From: UBA2256 sp964453055 | GTDB lineage: Bacteria > Spirochaetota > Spirochaetia > Treponematales > Rectinemataceae | Assembly: GCA_964453055.1 (NCBI GenBank) | Contig: CAYVOD010000028.1 | Coordinates: 1 to 22,483 of the forward strand | DNA length: 22,483 nt | Direction: 5' to 3' | Part shown: in pieces, positions 1 to 7,860 of the stretch | How the letters are laid out: each line of letters begins with the position of its first letter | How positions within the stretch are numbered: position 1 is the first letter of the stretch | Position numbers and translations under genes: made by a program | The notes under the pieces: generated by a model | The model's database searches: none | Told to the model about the DNA's origin: nothing | What the model saw: the letters and a program-made list of their open reading frames with translations, nothing else

Positions 1-457
1 GATCCTCTACGGCTCGGTGCCCTGGGTGAGCCTGCTTCTGGCCGTCACCTTCGCCATATACGGCGCCTTGAAGAAGCGGGTGGGCATAGAGCCGCTGATA
101 AGTCTCGCCGTGGAGACCTTCATCGCCGCGCCCTTCGCGTTGGCCTTTCTTCTGTCGCGGCAAGCCGCGGGGGCAGGGGCCTTCTGGAACGACGGGGCCC
201 TGACGACGATCCTGCTCATCCTCGCCGGCGTGGTCACTGCGGTGCCGCTGTTCTTCTTCGCCCAGGCCGCGAACAGCATCAGCCTCCAGAAAATGGGCTT
301 CATCCAGTACGTATCGCCCTGCGGCCAGCTCTTCATAGGCATAGCCATATACGGGGAAAAGCCTACGGCTGCCCTCCTCATGGCCTTCGCGGGGGTTATT
401 TCGGCGGTGGTTATCTACGTGTTCACCAGAAAGCGCGCCGCGAGAAGCTCGAGTTAG
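1..457 (+). CDS. rarD: RarD-type EamA/DMT permease, C-terminal part
   Basis: The reading frame is open from the first complete codon of the window (base 2) to a TAG at 455-457, so this is the 3' part of a gene whose start lies outside. The visible ~151 residues begin with YGSVPWVSLLLA and continue with FAIYGALKK, GVVTAVPLFFFAQAA and MGFIQYVSPCGQLFIGIAIYGE. These are hallmark segments of the second half of RarD, a 10-TM inner-membrane permease of the drug/metabolite transporter superfamily, usually about 300 aa. About four hydrophobic helices are visible, followed by a short basic tail. The substrate is unknown; the historical name 'chloramphenicol-sensitive protein' is not a proven function. 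It is convergent with hutI, 78 bases away. Confidence 0.85.
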   Translation, partial: ILYGSVPWVSLLLAVTFAIYGALKKRVGIEPLISLAVETFIAAPFALAFLLSRQAAGAGAFWNDGALTTILLILAGVVTAVPLFFFAQAANSISLQKMGFIQYVSPCGQLFIGIAIYGEKPTAALLMAFAGVISAVVIYVFTRKRAARSSS

Positions 458-488
458 TGCGTCGAAGATTGTTGGCGAGGCGTCGCGT

Positions 489-518
489 CCGGCCCCGCAG
501 CCGAGATCACGGGGCTGG
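489..518. terminator. weak GC hairpin between rarD and hutI
   Basis: Bases 489-497 can pair with 510-518: nine pairs including one G-T wobble, with a 12-base loop. It lies between two convergent genes, where a shared terminator is expected. Neither strand has a T-tract after the stem, so intrinsic termination is not well supported. Confidence 0.3.
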
Positions 519-535
519 CCGAATAGTCGCGGCCG

Positions 536-1804
536 CTATTGCCTAGGGTAGACCAGGACTCCGTCCTTCACCGTATTGACCACCAGATTCATTCCGCTGT
601 TGTAGGCCAGATGGGAAGCCTCGGGCGCGTCGAGGACGAGAATATCTCCTCGTTTTCCCGGCTCGATGCTGCCTATCCTGTCGGCCCTGCCCAGGGCGGC
701 GGCGGCGTTGAGGGTGAGGGCGCAGAGGGTTTCGGCGAAGCTCAGGCCCATGTAGAGCACCGCGACGGCGAAGATGAGAGGTATGGATTGGCTATAGCAG
801 GATCCTGGATTCAGGTCGGAGGCCAGGGCCAGGGCGAGCCCCGAATCGATCATGCCCCGGGCGTCGGCGTAAGGTTCTCTCAAGACGAAGGCGGTGAGAG
901 GGAGGCAGACGGCGATGACGCCCGCCTTGGCCATGGCGGCCAGGTCTTGGGGATTCGCCTTCAGAAGGTGCTCCGCGCTCAAAGCTCCCACCGAGGCGGC
1001 AAGGCCGGCCCCTCCTAAGGCTTCGATTTCGTCGGCGTGGATTTTCAGGCCAAGGCCGAGGGCCTTCGCGGCCTCGAGATAGCGCCGTGAGTCCTCTAGC
1101 TCGAAGACTCCCTTTTCGCAGAAAATGTCGGCGAACTCGGCCATTTTTTTGGACGCCACCTCGGGCAGGACTTCGGCGATGATGAAATCGATATACTCGC
1201 CGGTTCTTCCCGAGAATTCCGGGGGAAGCGAATGGGCTCCCATGAAGGTGCGGACGATGTCCACGGGCTGCAGCTCGTCCAAGGCGGCCATGGCCTGGAG
1301 CTGGCGCAACTCAGTGATCCTGTCCAGGCCGTAGCCCGACTTGCCTTCCACGGTGGTGATTCCCTGGGCGAGCATGGAAGCGAGTCTGCGATGCCCGATC
1401 GAGAGCAGTTCTTCGAAGCTGGCAGCCCTGGTAGCCTTGGTGGTTGCGCCGATTCCGCCGCCGCGGCGGTGGATTTCCATGTAGGACAATCCCTGGCTTC
1501 GCCAAAAAAATTCCTCGGTTCTGAAGCCCGCGAAAAGAAAGTGGGTATGGCAGTCCACGAAGCCTGGCACGCAGGCCCTGCCTGAGGCGTCCAGGAGGGG
1601 ATAGGCGCCCGCCCGCGCTTTTTTGAGTGCCGCTTCGTATTCCGGGCCATCCTGGGCGCCCGCGTAGCCGATGATGCCTTGCTCAACGAGGATGGCCGCG
1701 TTGCGCGTTATTTGGAGGCGATTCATCTCGGACCCGCGGAGGGCTCTGTCGCCCGAAGCCGTGGCGAGCTGGCCTATGTTGACGACGAGAAGATCGCCCT
1801 TCAT
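536..1804 (-). CDS. hutI: imidazolonepropionase HutI
   Basis: This 422-aa amidohydrolase hydrolyses 4-imidazolone-5-propanoate to N-formimino-L-glutamate, the third step of histidine degradation, in the cytoplasm. Visible family signatures are the metal-binding VDCHTH (His86, His88), GGGIGATT near 116-122, GKSGYGLD at 154-161, MGAHSLP near 188-194, IHADE (His256), SAEHL (His279) and ASDLNPGS with Asp330. His86, His88, His256 and Asp330 match the expected metal ligands. Length is normal for the family. The ATG overlaps the stop of the upstream large gene in an ATGA arrangement, and an AAGGAGG (1815-1821) lies 10 bases upstream, so the two are translationally coupled. It is the last gene of the hutH - PPi-PEPCK-like - hutI operon. 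Confidence 0.96.
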   Translation of the reverse strand: MKGDLLVVNIGQLATASGDRALRGSEMNRLQITRNAAILVEQGIIGYAGAQDGPEYEAALKKARAGAYPLLDASGRACVPGFVDCHTHFLFAGFRTEEFFWRSQGLSYMEIHRRGGGIGATTKATRAASFEELLSIGHRRLASMLAQGITTVEGKSGYGLDRITELRQLQAMAALDELQPVDIVRTFMGAHSLPPEFSGRTGEYIDFIIAEVLPEVASKKMAEFADIFCEKGVFELEDSRRYLEAAKALGLGLKIHADEIEALGGAGLAASVGALSAEHLLKANPQDLAAMAKAGVIAVCLPLTAFVLREPYADARGMIDSGLALALASDLNPGSCYSQSIPLIFAVAVLYMGLSFAETLCALTLNAAAALGRADRIGSIEPGKRGDILVLDAPEASHLAYNSGMNLVVNTVKDGVLVYPRQ

Positions 1805-4800
1805 GGGGCTAAAGCCTCCTTGAACAAAGGGTCCTTGCCGATGGAGCCGAAGAGGACCTTCGCGTAATCGCCTTTTGCGAGCCTCTCCAATCGCTCTTCC
1901 GCCCTGGCGAGTTCCCGGGTGGCTTGGGCCGTCGCCGATCTGGAATCCTCGGTTTCATCCTCGAGAAATCGCCTCAAGGATTCAACTGAACGTTTGAGGT
2001 AGGATATTTCCCTGTCCTGGTACGCGGCCAGCCGCCGGGCGTACCAGTCCGAGCCGAGCACATAGTCCCGGTCGAAAAGGCGGCGCAGCTTCGGGTCGTG
2101 GATGGTTTTTCCTTCGTAGCTTCCCGTGGCCATCACCCAAAGGAGGGCCTTGAGAGGAGGTATGGCTGCCTCTATGGAGCCGTCCTCGATGTAGGCCTTG
2201 GCGGATCGCTCCATGGCCTGGGCTATATTCTCGATTCCATCGACGAAATCCGGGAGGGACTGGAGCTCGGGCCTGAGCATGTCCTCGGTGAAGACCGCCG
2301 CGGGCGTGTCGAATATGCGCCCCAGATAGGTGGCGGCGAAGAGAGGGGTGATTCGCCAGCCGAGGCGGGATGCCGGTATGTGCCTGCCTTCGTAAACGAA
2401 ATCCTTGACCTGCTCCAGGTATCCTCCCGCCTTGAGGAATTCGGGGTCCCTTTCTTCGGGGCTGAGGCGAGACCAAAGTTCGGGCATCATGAGGGAGATG
2501 TCGTGCTCCACTTTGTACTTGGGGCCGATGTAGCCCGCGGCGGTGGTGAAGCCGGAATAGCCTGTGAGGATGTAGGAGAGCAGGGCGTTGTTGAGGTCCG
2601 TGGTGGCCACCAAGGGATTGAAGGGGCCCTTGGTGAGGGCGCCCTCGCTGCCGGCCCCGGTGGTGGAGGGGCTTTTTCCCGTGAGGGAGCAGATAAAGTC
2701 CATGAACAGCTCGGGCAGTTCCTGGTAATGGATCGGCCCGTAGACGGCCAGCGGCCGTATTCCCGCCTTCCTGTCCGTGGGGTTGTTCCTTCGTCCTGGC
2801 AGGATGGCTCCCACCGGATGGAGGACGGTTTCCTCGATCGCTACCTTCCTGTACAACCTGGGACCGAGATCGGCCAGGTAGCGCTCCCTGGGATTGACGT
2901 AGTTGGGGTCCAGCTGTAGATATCGGGGATTCTTGGAAGGGGCGCCGTTGACTATCCGGGGTTTGTCAGGGGCGGCGAAATACTCGAATTCCCCGTCCTT
3001 CGCGGCGGCGCTTATGAAGTTTTTCATGTCCTCCGTATACTCGGAGAACTGCACGGTCATCTCCACGAACTCTTCGGCTTTTCTCCTGGACAGAGGCTCG
3101 AAATTGCTCAGGAAATTATCCGGCCTGGACAGGTCTTTTTCGGTTTGCTTGTCGTAGCCTCGGATTATAGCGTCGTCGGGACGCTGGAAAAACCTCGCCT
3201 CGACGTTGCTGCAAAACTTGAGGCTGGGATGCCGGGCCGCCCACTCCGGGAGATTGCGCAGGGAAGCGCCGGGGACCACGGTCGAAGCGGTGATATCGTC
3301 TTCCCACTGCTGTTTTTCGGCGGGCATGAAATCCTGCCTGAGCTTGAAGCTGCGGCGAAGCCCCTCGGGCGTCTGGCCTATCCTGAGGTAGGAGCCGAGC
3401 ACCGGCCGGTTTTCGAACTTGAGGATATTGCCCGTCGTCCCGTTGACTACGTCTACCGAGAAGTGGGACATCCAGTCTTCGCCCCAATCGGGGGTATAGA
3501 AGCGTTTGACTAGGAACGCCAAGCTCTTGATGCGCTCGGGGAGGTTTTTAAGCCAGCTGTTGTAGGCCGGCGTATAAAGAGGAGAGGGGGTCAGCAGTTT
3601 TATGACCGAGCCTAGGGATCGCTTGGGCGAGAGGATCTTCCTCGCGTCTTTCCCATGGTTCTCGTTTTTGTCCAGGAAACGATCCCCGTATTCCTTGTCG
3701 ATGATTTCCTTCACCGCCGCCATATCCTGGTGAAAGTCGGCGATGGTGATGGGCGAATAGGTTATGGCGTCGGAAATGGGTTTGGCTATCTCTGACTTGC
3801 CTCCGCCCGAGACCGTGCAGGGTTTGTGGCAGATGAGGCCTTCGGCGGTGCTGCCGATAAGGCGCCAGGCACCCGAGCCCGGATGGCGCTCCATACGCAC
3901 CCTGTACCCGGTGGGGTGAACGTATACCTCGTCGGGCAGGACCCTCAGCGTGCGTTCGGCGCCGTCGCGAATCCAATGGGCTTTTTGGTCCTCCAGGGAG
4001 ATATAGGCGTTCTCCGGCAGATAAACTATGTCCGGAAAGCGAGAGTCCCGGGCATAGCCGGCTTCCTGGGGAACGATCCGATCGCCCATGAGCCGTAAAA
4101 CTTGCTCGTAGCTATGCCCTTTCGAATTGAGATTCGTGTCGGGCACGAAACGGGTGCCTAGGTTGTAGGAGGGGAATACCAGGGCCCCGCCGGAGTGTTC
4201 CTCCTCGGCCAGCCCGAGGAGGTTGGCGGAGTAGGAGACCTGGGCTTTTATCTCCTTTTTCGAATAGCCGAAATAGTTGTCGGCGATAATAGATACTATG
4301 ACTCCCCGCTCGTCCCGGGCGGAAATTTTGAAAGCTTTTCCGTCGTTGTATATTTCCGATTCGTCCTTCCAGCACATGCCTTCCCGGCGCTGTCGCTCGC
4401 TGGCCTCGTCCCAGCGGGGCAGCCCCAGTTCTTTTTTTGTCATGCCGACCAGGTGAGTGGCGAGGATGACGCAGCCTGTCGTGCCGGTCCAATGCAGGGG
4501 GTCGAGGGTGGCGTCGTTCTCGGGGATGAGAGGGTCGCCGGAATTGCCGAAGATGCTTTCAACGAAGTCAAGGCTGGCGGCCAGCGATCCGGGGGCGAAA
4601 AAACGGATTTCCATGGAGCGCTCGTCGCAGTAGCCCTGGACGCCTGGCCTCACCACCGGGCGCAAAAGGAGGGATAGCATCGTCCTGGCCTTCTCGTTCT
4701 CCTGGGCGGTGAAGGGAAGTTCGAGGAGTTCCTGGGGAGGGTTGAGCGCGGCGTACAGAAGCCGGGCGAAGGTGGCCTTAGGAACGGCTTTTTTGTCGGG

Positions 4801-5271
4801 GGGCACGGGCAAGCCTCCCTCGGCGATGTGGAAAACGCCTTCGGTGGTGCGCTTGTCGCTGCCGGGATTGTGGAGTACTCCGTTTTTAATCCGGTACGAG
4901 GTGAGGGTGGGAGATGCGTGGCTGTGGCCTTCCGGCGGCAGGGATAATTCCCGGGCCATGCCGTAACGGTCGAGCACCAGGGTCTTGGAGGGCAGCCGCG
5001 GCGCGGGAAGGTCGCCTAGGTCTTTAAGGTAAGAATCGAGAAAGTCCTGGATCCGTCTGTCCGCAGGCGAAAGGTGCCCGGCGAGGATCCTGTCCTTCTG
5101 CCGGAAATTCTCGAGCATGTCCGAGGCCAGCTCTACGAAACCCGTGCCTTCCTTGGAGTAAATAGGCAAGCCCAGGCTCGCCAGCCTTATGTTGATGTAG
5201 GCGATCAGCTTGCCGCGTTCAGGCTTCGAGCTCCGTTCAAACCCAAGTCCGAAATCTCTTTTTACCGCCAT
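1801..5271 (-). CDS. large protein resembling PPi-type phosphoenolpyruvate carboxykinase
   Basis: This 1156-aa soluble-looking protein has no signal peptide or membrane helices. I recognise it, from memory rather than a search, as resembling pyrophosphate-dependent PEP carboxykinase. That family (about 1100-1200 aa, described from Entamoeba and Propionibacterium) interconverts PEP + CO2 + Pi and oxaloacetate + PPi and is unrelated in overall sequence to ATP- or GTP-PEPCK. Striking segments are TGTTGCVILATHLVGM (262-277), CHKPCTVSGGGKSEIAKPI (481-499, glycine-rich and recalling the PEPCK kinase loop), HYQELPELFMDF near 848-859 and TGAGSEGALTKGPFNP (871-886). A charged, probably coiled-coil tail covers about 1085-1135. 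GGGAGG at 5279-5284, seven bases before the ATG, supports the start. It lies 24 bases after hutH and overlaps hutI by 4 bases. It lacks urocanase motifs. If the family call is wrong it remains a large conserved-looking enzyme of unknown function. Confidence 0.62.
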   Translation of the reverse strand: MAVKRDFGLGFERSSKPERGKLIAYINIRLASLGLPIYSKEGTGFVELASDMLENFRQKDRILAGHLSPADRRIQDFLDSYLKDLGDLPAPRLPSKTLVLDRYGMARELSLPPEGHSHASPTLTSYRIKNGVLHNPGSDKRTTEGVFHIAEGGLPVPPDKKAVPKATFARLLYAALNPPQELLELPFTAQENEKARTMLSLLLRPVVRPGVQGYCDERSMEIRFFAPGSLAASLDFVESIFGNSGDPLIPENDATLDPLHWTGTTGCVILATHLVGMTKKELGLPRWDEASERQRREGMCWKDESEIYNDGKAFKISARDERGVIVSIIADNYFGYSKKEIKAQVSYSANLLGLAEEEHSGGALVFPSYNLGTRFVPDTNLNSKGHSYEQVLRLMGDRIVPQEAGYARDSRFPDIVYLPENAYISLEDQKAHWIRDGAERTLRVLPDEVYVHPTGYRVRMERHPGSGAWRLIGSTAEGLICHKPCTVSGGGKSEIAKPISDAITYSPITIADFHQDMAAVKEIIDKEYGDRFLDKNENHGKDARKILSPKRSLGSVIKLLTPSPLYTPAYNSWLKNLPERIKSLAFLVKRFYTPDWGEDWMSHFSVDVVNGTTGNILKFENRPVLGSYLRIGQTPEGLRRSFKLRQDFMPAEKQQWEDDITASTVVPGASLRNLPEWAARHPSLKFCSNVEARFFQRPDDAIIRGYDKQTEKDLSRPDNFLSNFEPLSRRKAEEFVEMTVQFSEYTEDMKNFISAAAKDGEFEYFAAPDKPRIVNGAPSKNPRYLQLDPNYVNPRERYLADLGPRLYRKVAIEETVLHPVGAILPGRRNNPTDRKAGIRPLAVYGPIHYQELPELFMDFICSLTGKSPSTTGAGSEGALTKGPFNPLVATTDLNNALLSYILTGYSGFTTAAGYIGPKYKVEHDISLMMPELWSRLSPEERDPEFLKAGGYLEQVKDFVYEGRHIPASRLGWRITPLFAATYLGRIFDTPAAVFTEDMLRPELQSLPDFVDGIENIAQAMERSAKAYIEDGSIEAAIPPLKALLWVMATGSYEGKTIHDPKLRRLFDRDYVLGSDWYARRLAAYQDREISYLKRSVESLRRFLEDETEDSRSATAQATRELARAEERLERLAKGDYAKVLFGSIGKDPLFKEALAP

Positions 5272-5295
5272 AGGAAATCCTCCCTGGGTACTCTG

Positions 5296-6924
5296 TCAAA
5301 TATCTTGAAAGGAATCAACGGTCAGCCAGGCGGCTTCGCGGCTTATCGCGCCGATGAGGGAGTAGGCCGAATCGAGGTCCGGGTACATGACCCTGTCGCC
5401 GTCCAGGCGCTCGATGGCCGAGCGTAGTATTCTGTAAGCGGGAAGGCTGCGGGGCGAGAGTTTTGGCTCGATCGAGGGTATGCCCAACTGGATGGCCCTG
5501 AGGTCCAAGGCTTGGCAGGAAGCGGCCAGTTCCATGGCCGCGACGCGTTGGGCGTTTTTGACGATGCTCTCCGCCTTGCGGGCGGCGATGGTGCCCATGG
5601 AGACGTGGTCTTCCTGGTTCGCGCTGGAGGGAATCGAATCTACGCTCGCCGGGTGGGAGAGGCTTTTGTTCTCCGAAACAAGGGCTGCGGCGGCGTACTG
5701 CACGATCATGAAACCGGAATTGATGCCCCCGGAGCTGGTGAGAAAGGCGGGAAGGCCTTCGGAGAGGGCGGGGTTGACCAGGCGCTCTATACGGCGCTCG
5801 CTGATGTTCGCCAGCTCGGCGCAGGCTATGCCGAGAAAGTCCATGGCCAGGGCCAGGGGCTGGCCGTGGAAATTGCCGCCGGAGATTATGTCGCCGGGGT
5901 CTTCCTTGGGGGAGAAGCGCGCCGAGCTGGCGGCTGCTGCGGGCCCTGAGCCCTCGGCGGAAACTGATGCCCGAGGGAAGATCAAGGGATTGTCCGTCAC
6001 CGCGTTGAGCTCGGCCTCCAGGATTCCAGTGACGTACCCCAGGGCGTCCAGGCTGGCGCCGTGGACCTGGGGAATGCAGCGCAGGGCATAGGCGTCCTGG
6101 ACGCGCAGCTCGCCCTGGCGGCTGGTGAGGGAGGACCCTTCCAGAAGGCGCCTCATCTGGGCCGCGCAGCGAATCTGTCCCCGCTGCCGGCGCAGCTGCT
6201 GGACCCTCGGGTCGAAGGCCTCCACTATTCCTTTGAGAGCCTGAAAACTCAAGGCTGAGGCAAGGCAGAGGCTTCGGTAAAGATCCCAGGCCTTATGGAG
6301 GGCCAAGGCTCCCACGGCGGTCATGACCTGGGTTCCGTTGATCAGGGCGAGGCCTTCCTTCGCCCCCAAAGCCACCGGCTTCAAGCCGGCCAGGTCGAGC
6401 GCGGCGCGAGCATCCATCTTTTCGTCCCGGTATAGAACTTCGCCCAGGCCGATGAGGGGCAAGGCCATGTGGGCCAGGGGCGCCAGGTCCCCCGAGGCGC
6501 CGAGCGAGCCTTTTTCCGGGATAACCGGCAGAATGTCGGCGTTGAGCATCGACAAAAGCAGATGGACGACCTCGGGCCGTATGCCCGAATTGCCCACCGC
6601 CAGCGCGTTGGCCCTGAGCGCCATGACAGCCCTGACGGTTTCCTTGGGCAGGGGCCGGCCCTGTCCGCAGGCATGGCTCATGATGAGATTTTTTTGAAGG
6701 GTGGCGTTGTCTTCCCGTGAAATGACGATGTCGCAGAATTTGCCGAAGCCCGTGGTGATGCCGTAGCGTACCAGTCTTTCCTCGACGCAGGCTTCCACGA
6801 CCGAGCGGGAAGAGCGCATGCGCCGGACGGCTTCCTCGTCCAGCTTTACTTCGCATTCGCCCTTAGCCAGTCGGGCCAGCGTTTCCAAGTCGAGGGAAGA
6901 GCCATCGAGGCGGTATTCGTCCAT
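5296..6924 (-). CDS. hutH: histidine ammonia-lyase HutH
   Basis: Histidine ammonia-lyase deaminates L-histidine to trans-urocanate, the entry step of the hut pathway. The core motif GSLGASGDLAPLAHM contains the Ala-Ser-Gly that cyclises into the MIO electrophile. YGITTGFG holds the catalytic tyrosine, and ISGGNFHGQP, TDNPLIF and the later SANQEDHVSMG segment are also typical. The frame stays open to 7002, but that start would run into the divergent gene. ATGs occur at 6930 and 6924. Starting at 6924 (542 aa) puts the MIO triad at 143-145 and the tyrosine at 54, close to Pseudomonas numbering (142-144, 53), so I prefer it. No Shine-Dalgarno is visible. An Ala/Ser-rich insert of about 28 residues (about 317-344) accounts for most of the extra length over the usual ~510 aa. 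Confidence 0.95.
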   Translation of the reverse strand: MDEYRLDGSSLDLETLARLAKGECEVKLDEEAVRRMRSSRSVVEACVEERLVRYGITTGFGKFCDIVISREDNATLQKNLIMSHACGQGRPLPKETVRAVMALRANALAVGNSGIRPEVVHLLLSMLNADILPVIPEKGSLGASGDLAPLAHMALPLIGLGEVLYRDEKMDARAALDLAGLKPVALGAKEGLALINGTQVMTAVGALALHKAWDLYRSLCLASALSFQALKGIVEAFDPRVQQLRRQRGQIRCAAQMRRLLEGSSLTSRQGELRVQDAYALRCIPQVHGASLDALGYVTGILEAELNAVTDNPLIFPRASVSAEGSGPAAAASSARFSPKEDPGDIISGGNFHGQPLALAMDFLGIACAELANISERRIERLVNPALSEGLPAFLTSSGGINSGFMIVQYAAAALVSENKSLSHPASVDSIPSSANQEDHVSMGTIAARKAESIVKNAQRVAAMELAASCQALDLRAIQLGIPSIEPKLSPRSLPAYRILRSAIERLDGDRVMYPDLDSAYSLIGAISREAAWLTVDSFQDI

Positions 6925-6930
6925 GGCCAT

Positions 6931-6959
6931 AGTATAGTAAGGGACAGCTGGTATGGACA
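6931..6959 (-). promoter_or_regulatory. possible hutH operon promoter
   Basis: Reading the minus strand, TATACT (6936 to 6931) is a good -10 box. Seventeen bases upstream is TGTCCA (6959 to 6954), only a poor -35. A start seven bases beyond the -10 would fall on the A of the ATG at 6924, giving a leaderless hutH transcript. The -35 position coincides with the -35 of the divergent EamA promoter. Confidence 0.35.
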
Positions 6960-6982
6960 GGGCGGGCGCATAGGGATATACA
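6954..6982 (+). promoter_or_regulatory. sigma70-like promoter of the EamA permease gene
   Basis: TGGACA (6954-6959), a 17-base spacer and TATACA (6977-6982) each match the consensus hexamers at five of six positions. Only eight bases separate the -10 box from the ATG at 6991, and no Shine-Dalgarno fits there, so the transcript would be leaderless or nearly so. Confidence 0.55.
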
Positions 6983-6990
6983 GTAGCGCC

Positions 6991-7860
6991 ATGGGCAAGC
7001 ACAAACTAGGAGCCGAAGTCGCCCTCGGCGTCGGCGTGGCATTCATTTGGGGACTTACCTTCTTATCGATAAAGGTCGCGGTGGTCGAGCTTAAACCCAT
7101 GACGCTCGCCCTCTCGCGCTTCGTCATCGCCAGCGCGGTGCTGCCCCTGATCGCGTTGATCCGAAAGACATCCCTATCCGTGAAGCTCAGGGACCTTCCC
7201 CTTCTCTTCGCCAGCGGCTTCATCGGTGTGACCTTGTATTTTTTCTTCGAAAACAACGGGATAATGAGGCTGTCCGCCTCGGAATCCTCCATTATTGTGG
7301 GAACGATTCCCGTGCTCACACTTTTGGTCGATATGGTTTTCTACCGAATGCGGGCGGGCAAGTCTGTCATTCTCGGAATTCTGCTTTCCTTCGGCGGCGT
7401 GGCGGTGATGGTGGCCAAATCTGAGGCTGCCTCCTCCTCTTCGGGTGGTTACCTATTCATGATCGGGGCGGCCGTAGCCTGGGTGAGTTATACGTTTTTG
7501 ACCAAGCCGCTGGGCTTGAAATACCCCTTGCTCAGCGTCACTTTCTGGCAGATTTTATTCGGGACCCTCGGTTGCCTGCCCTTCGCGATGCTGGAAGGCC
7601 AGGGCTTCGTGCGCGTATCGGCTCCGGTCCTGCTGAACGTGCTCTTCCTGGGAGTCCTGGCTTCTGCGGTAGGCTACTGGCTGTGGGTGATGGTCCTGGA
7701 CAAGCTGGGCGCAAGCCGCTCCAGCGTCTTCATAAACCTGATCCCCGTGGTTTCGGTGGCGGCTTCCTTCGTGCTGTTGGGCGAGCGGCTTGCGCCCCCC
7801 CAGCTTGCCGGAGGGGCGGCGACGGTCATAGGGGTCTATTTAGCCACCAGGAGTTCATAG
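6991..7860 (+). CDS. EamA/DMT family permease
   Basis: This 289-aa protein consists almost entirely of hydrophobic helices, about ten in two EamA repeats: roughly residues 8-140 and 150-289. It starts ALGVGVAFIWGLTFLSIKVAV, a typical EamA first helix. Other typical features are the FFENNGIMRLSAS region, the mid-protein SSGGYLFMIGAAVAWVSYTF start of the second repeat, and a VVSVAASFVLLGERL end with the usual Gly-Glu after the helix. Such proteins are inner-membrane exporters or importers of small metabolites; the substrate cannot be read from sequence. It is transcribed divergently from the hut operon and shares its 60-base promoter region. Its last 25 bases overlap the antiporter gene on the other strand. 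It is a second DMT permease in the window, not closely similar to the RarD fragment at 1-457. Confidence 0.9.
   Translation: MGKHKLGAEVALGVGVAFIWGLTFLSIKVAVVELKPMTLALSRFVIASAVLPLIALIRKTSLSVKLRDLPLLFASGFIGVTLYFFFENNGIMRLSASESSIIVGTIPVLTLLVDMVFYRMRAGKSVILGILLSFGGVAVMVAKSEAASSSSGGYLFMIGAAVAWVSYTFLTKPLGLKYPLLSVTFWQILFGTLGCLPFAMLEGQGFVRVSAPVLLNVLFLGVLASAVGYWLWVMVLDKLGASRSSVFINLIPVVSVAASFVLLGERLAPPQLAGGAATVIGVYLATRSS

Noticed and set aside
2098..2919. 273-codon plus-strand open frame
   Set aside because: It is antisense to the 1156-aa gene. Its composition is Gly/Glu/Val-rich, as expected for the complement of GC-rich coding DNA, and it has no recognisable domain.
1801..5271. Large gene as urocanase or another hut enzyme
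   Set aside because: Length and motifs do not fit HutU, HutG, HutF or FtcD. Only its position suggests a hut role.
6925..7002. N-terminal extension of HutH up to 7002
   Set aside because: It would overlap the divergent EamA gene and its promoter, has no homologous residues, and shifts the MIO triad away from its usual position.
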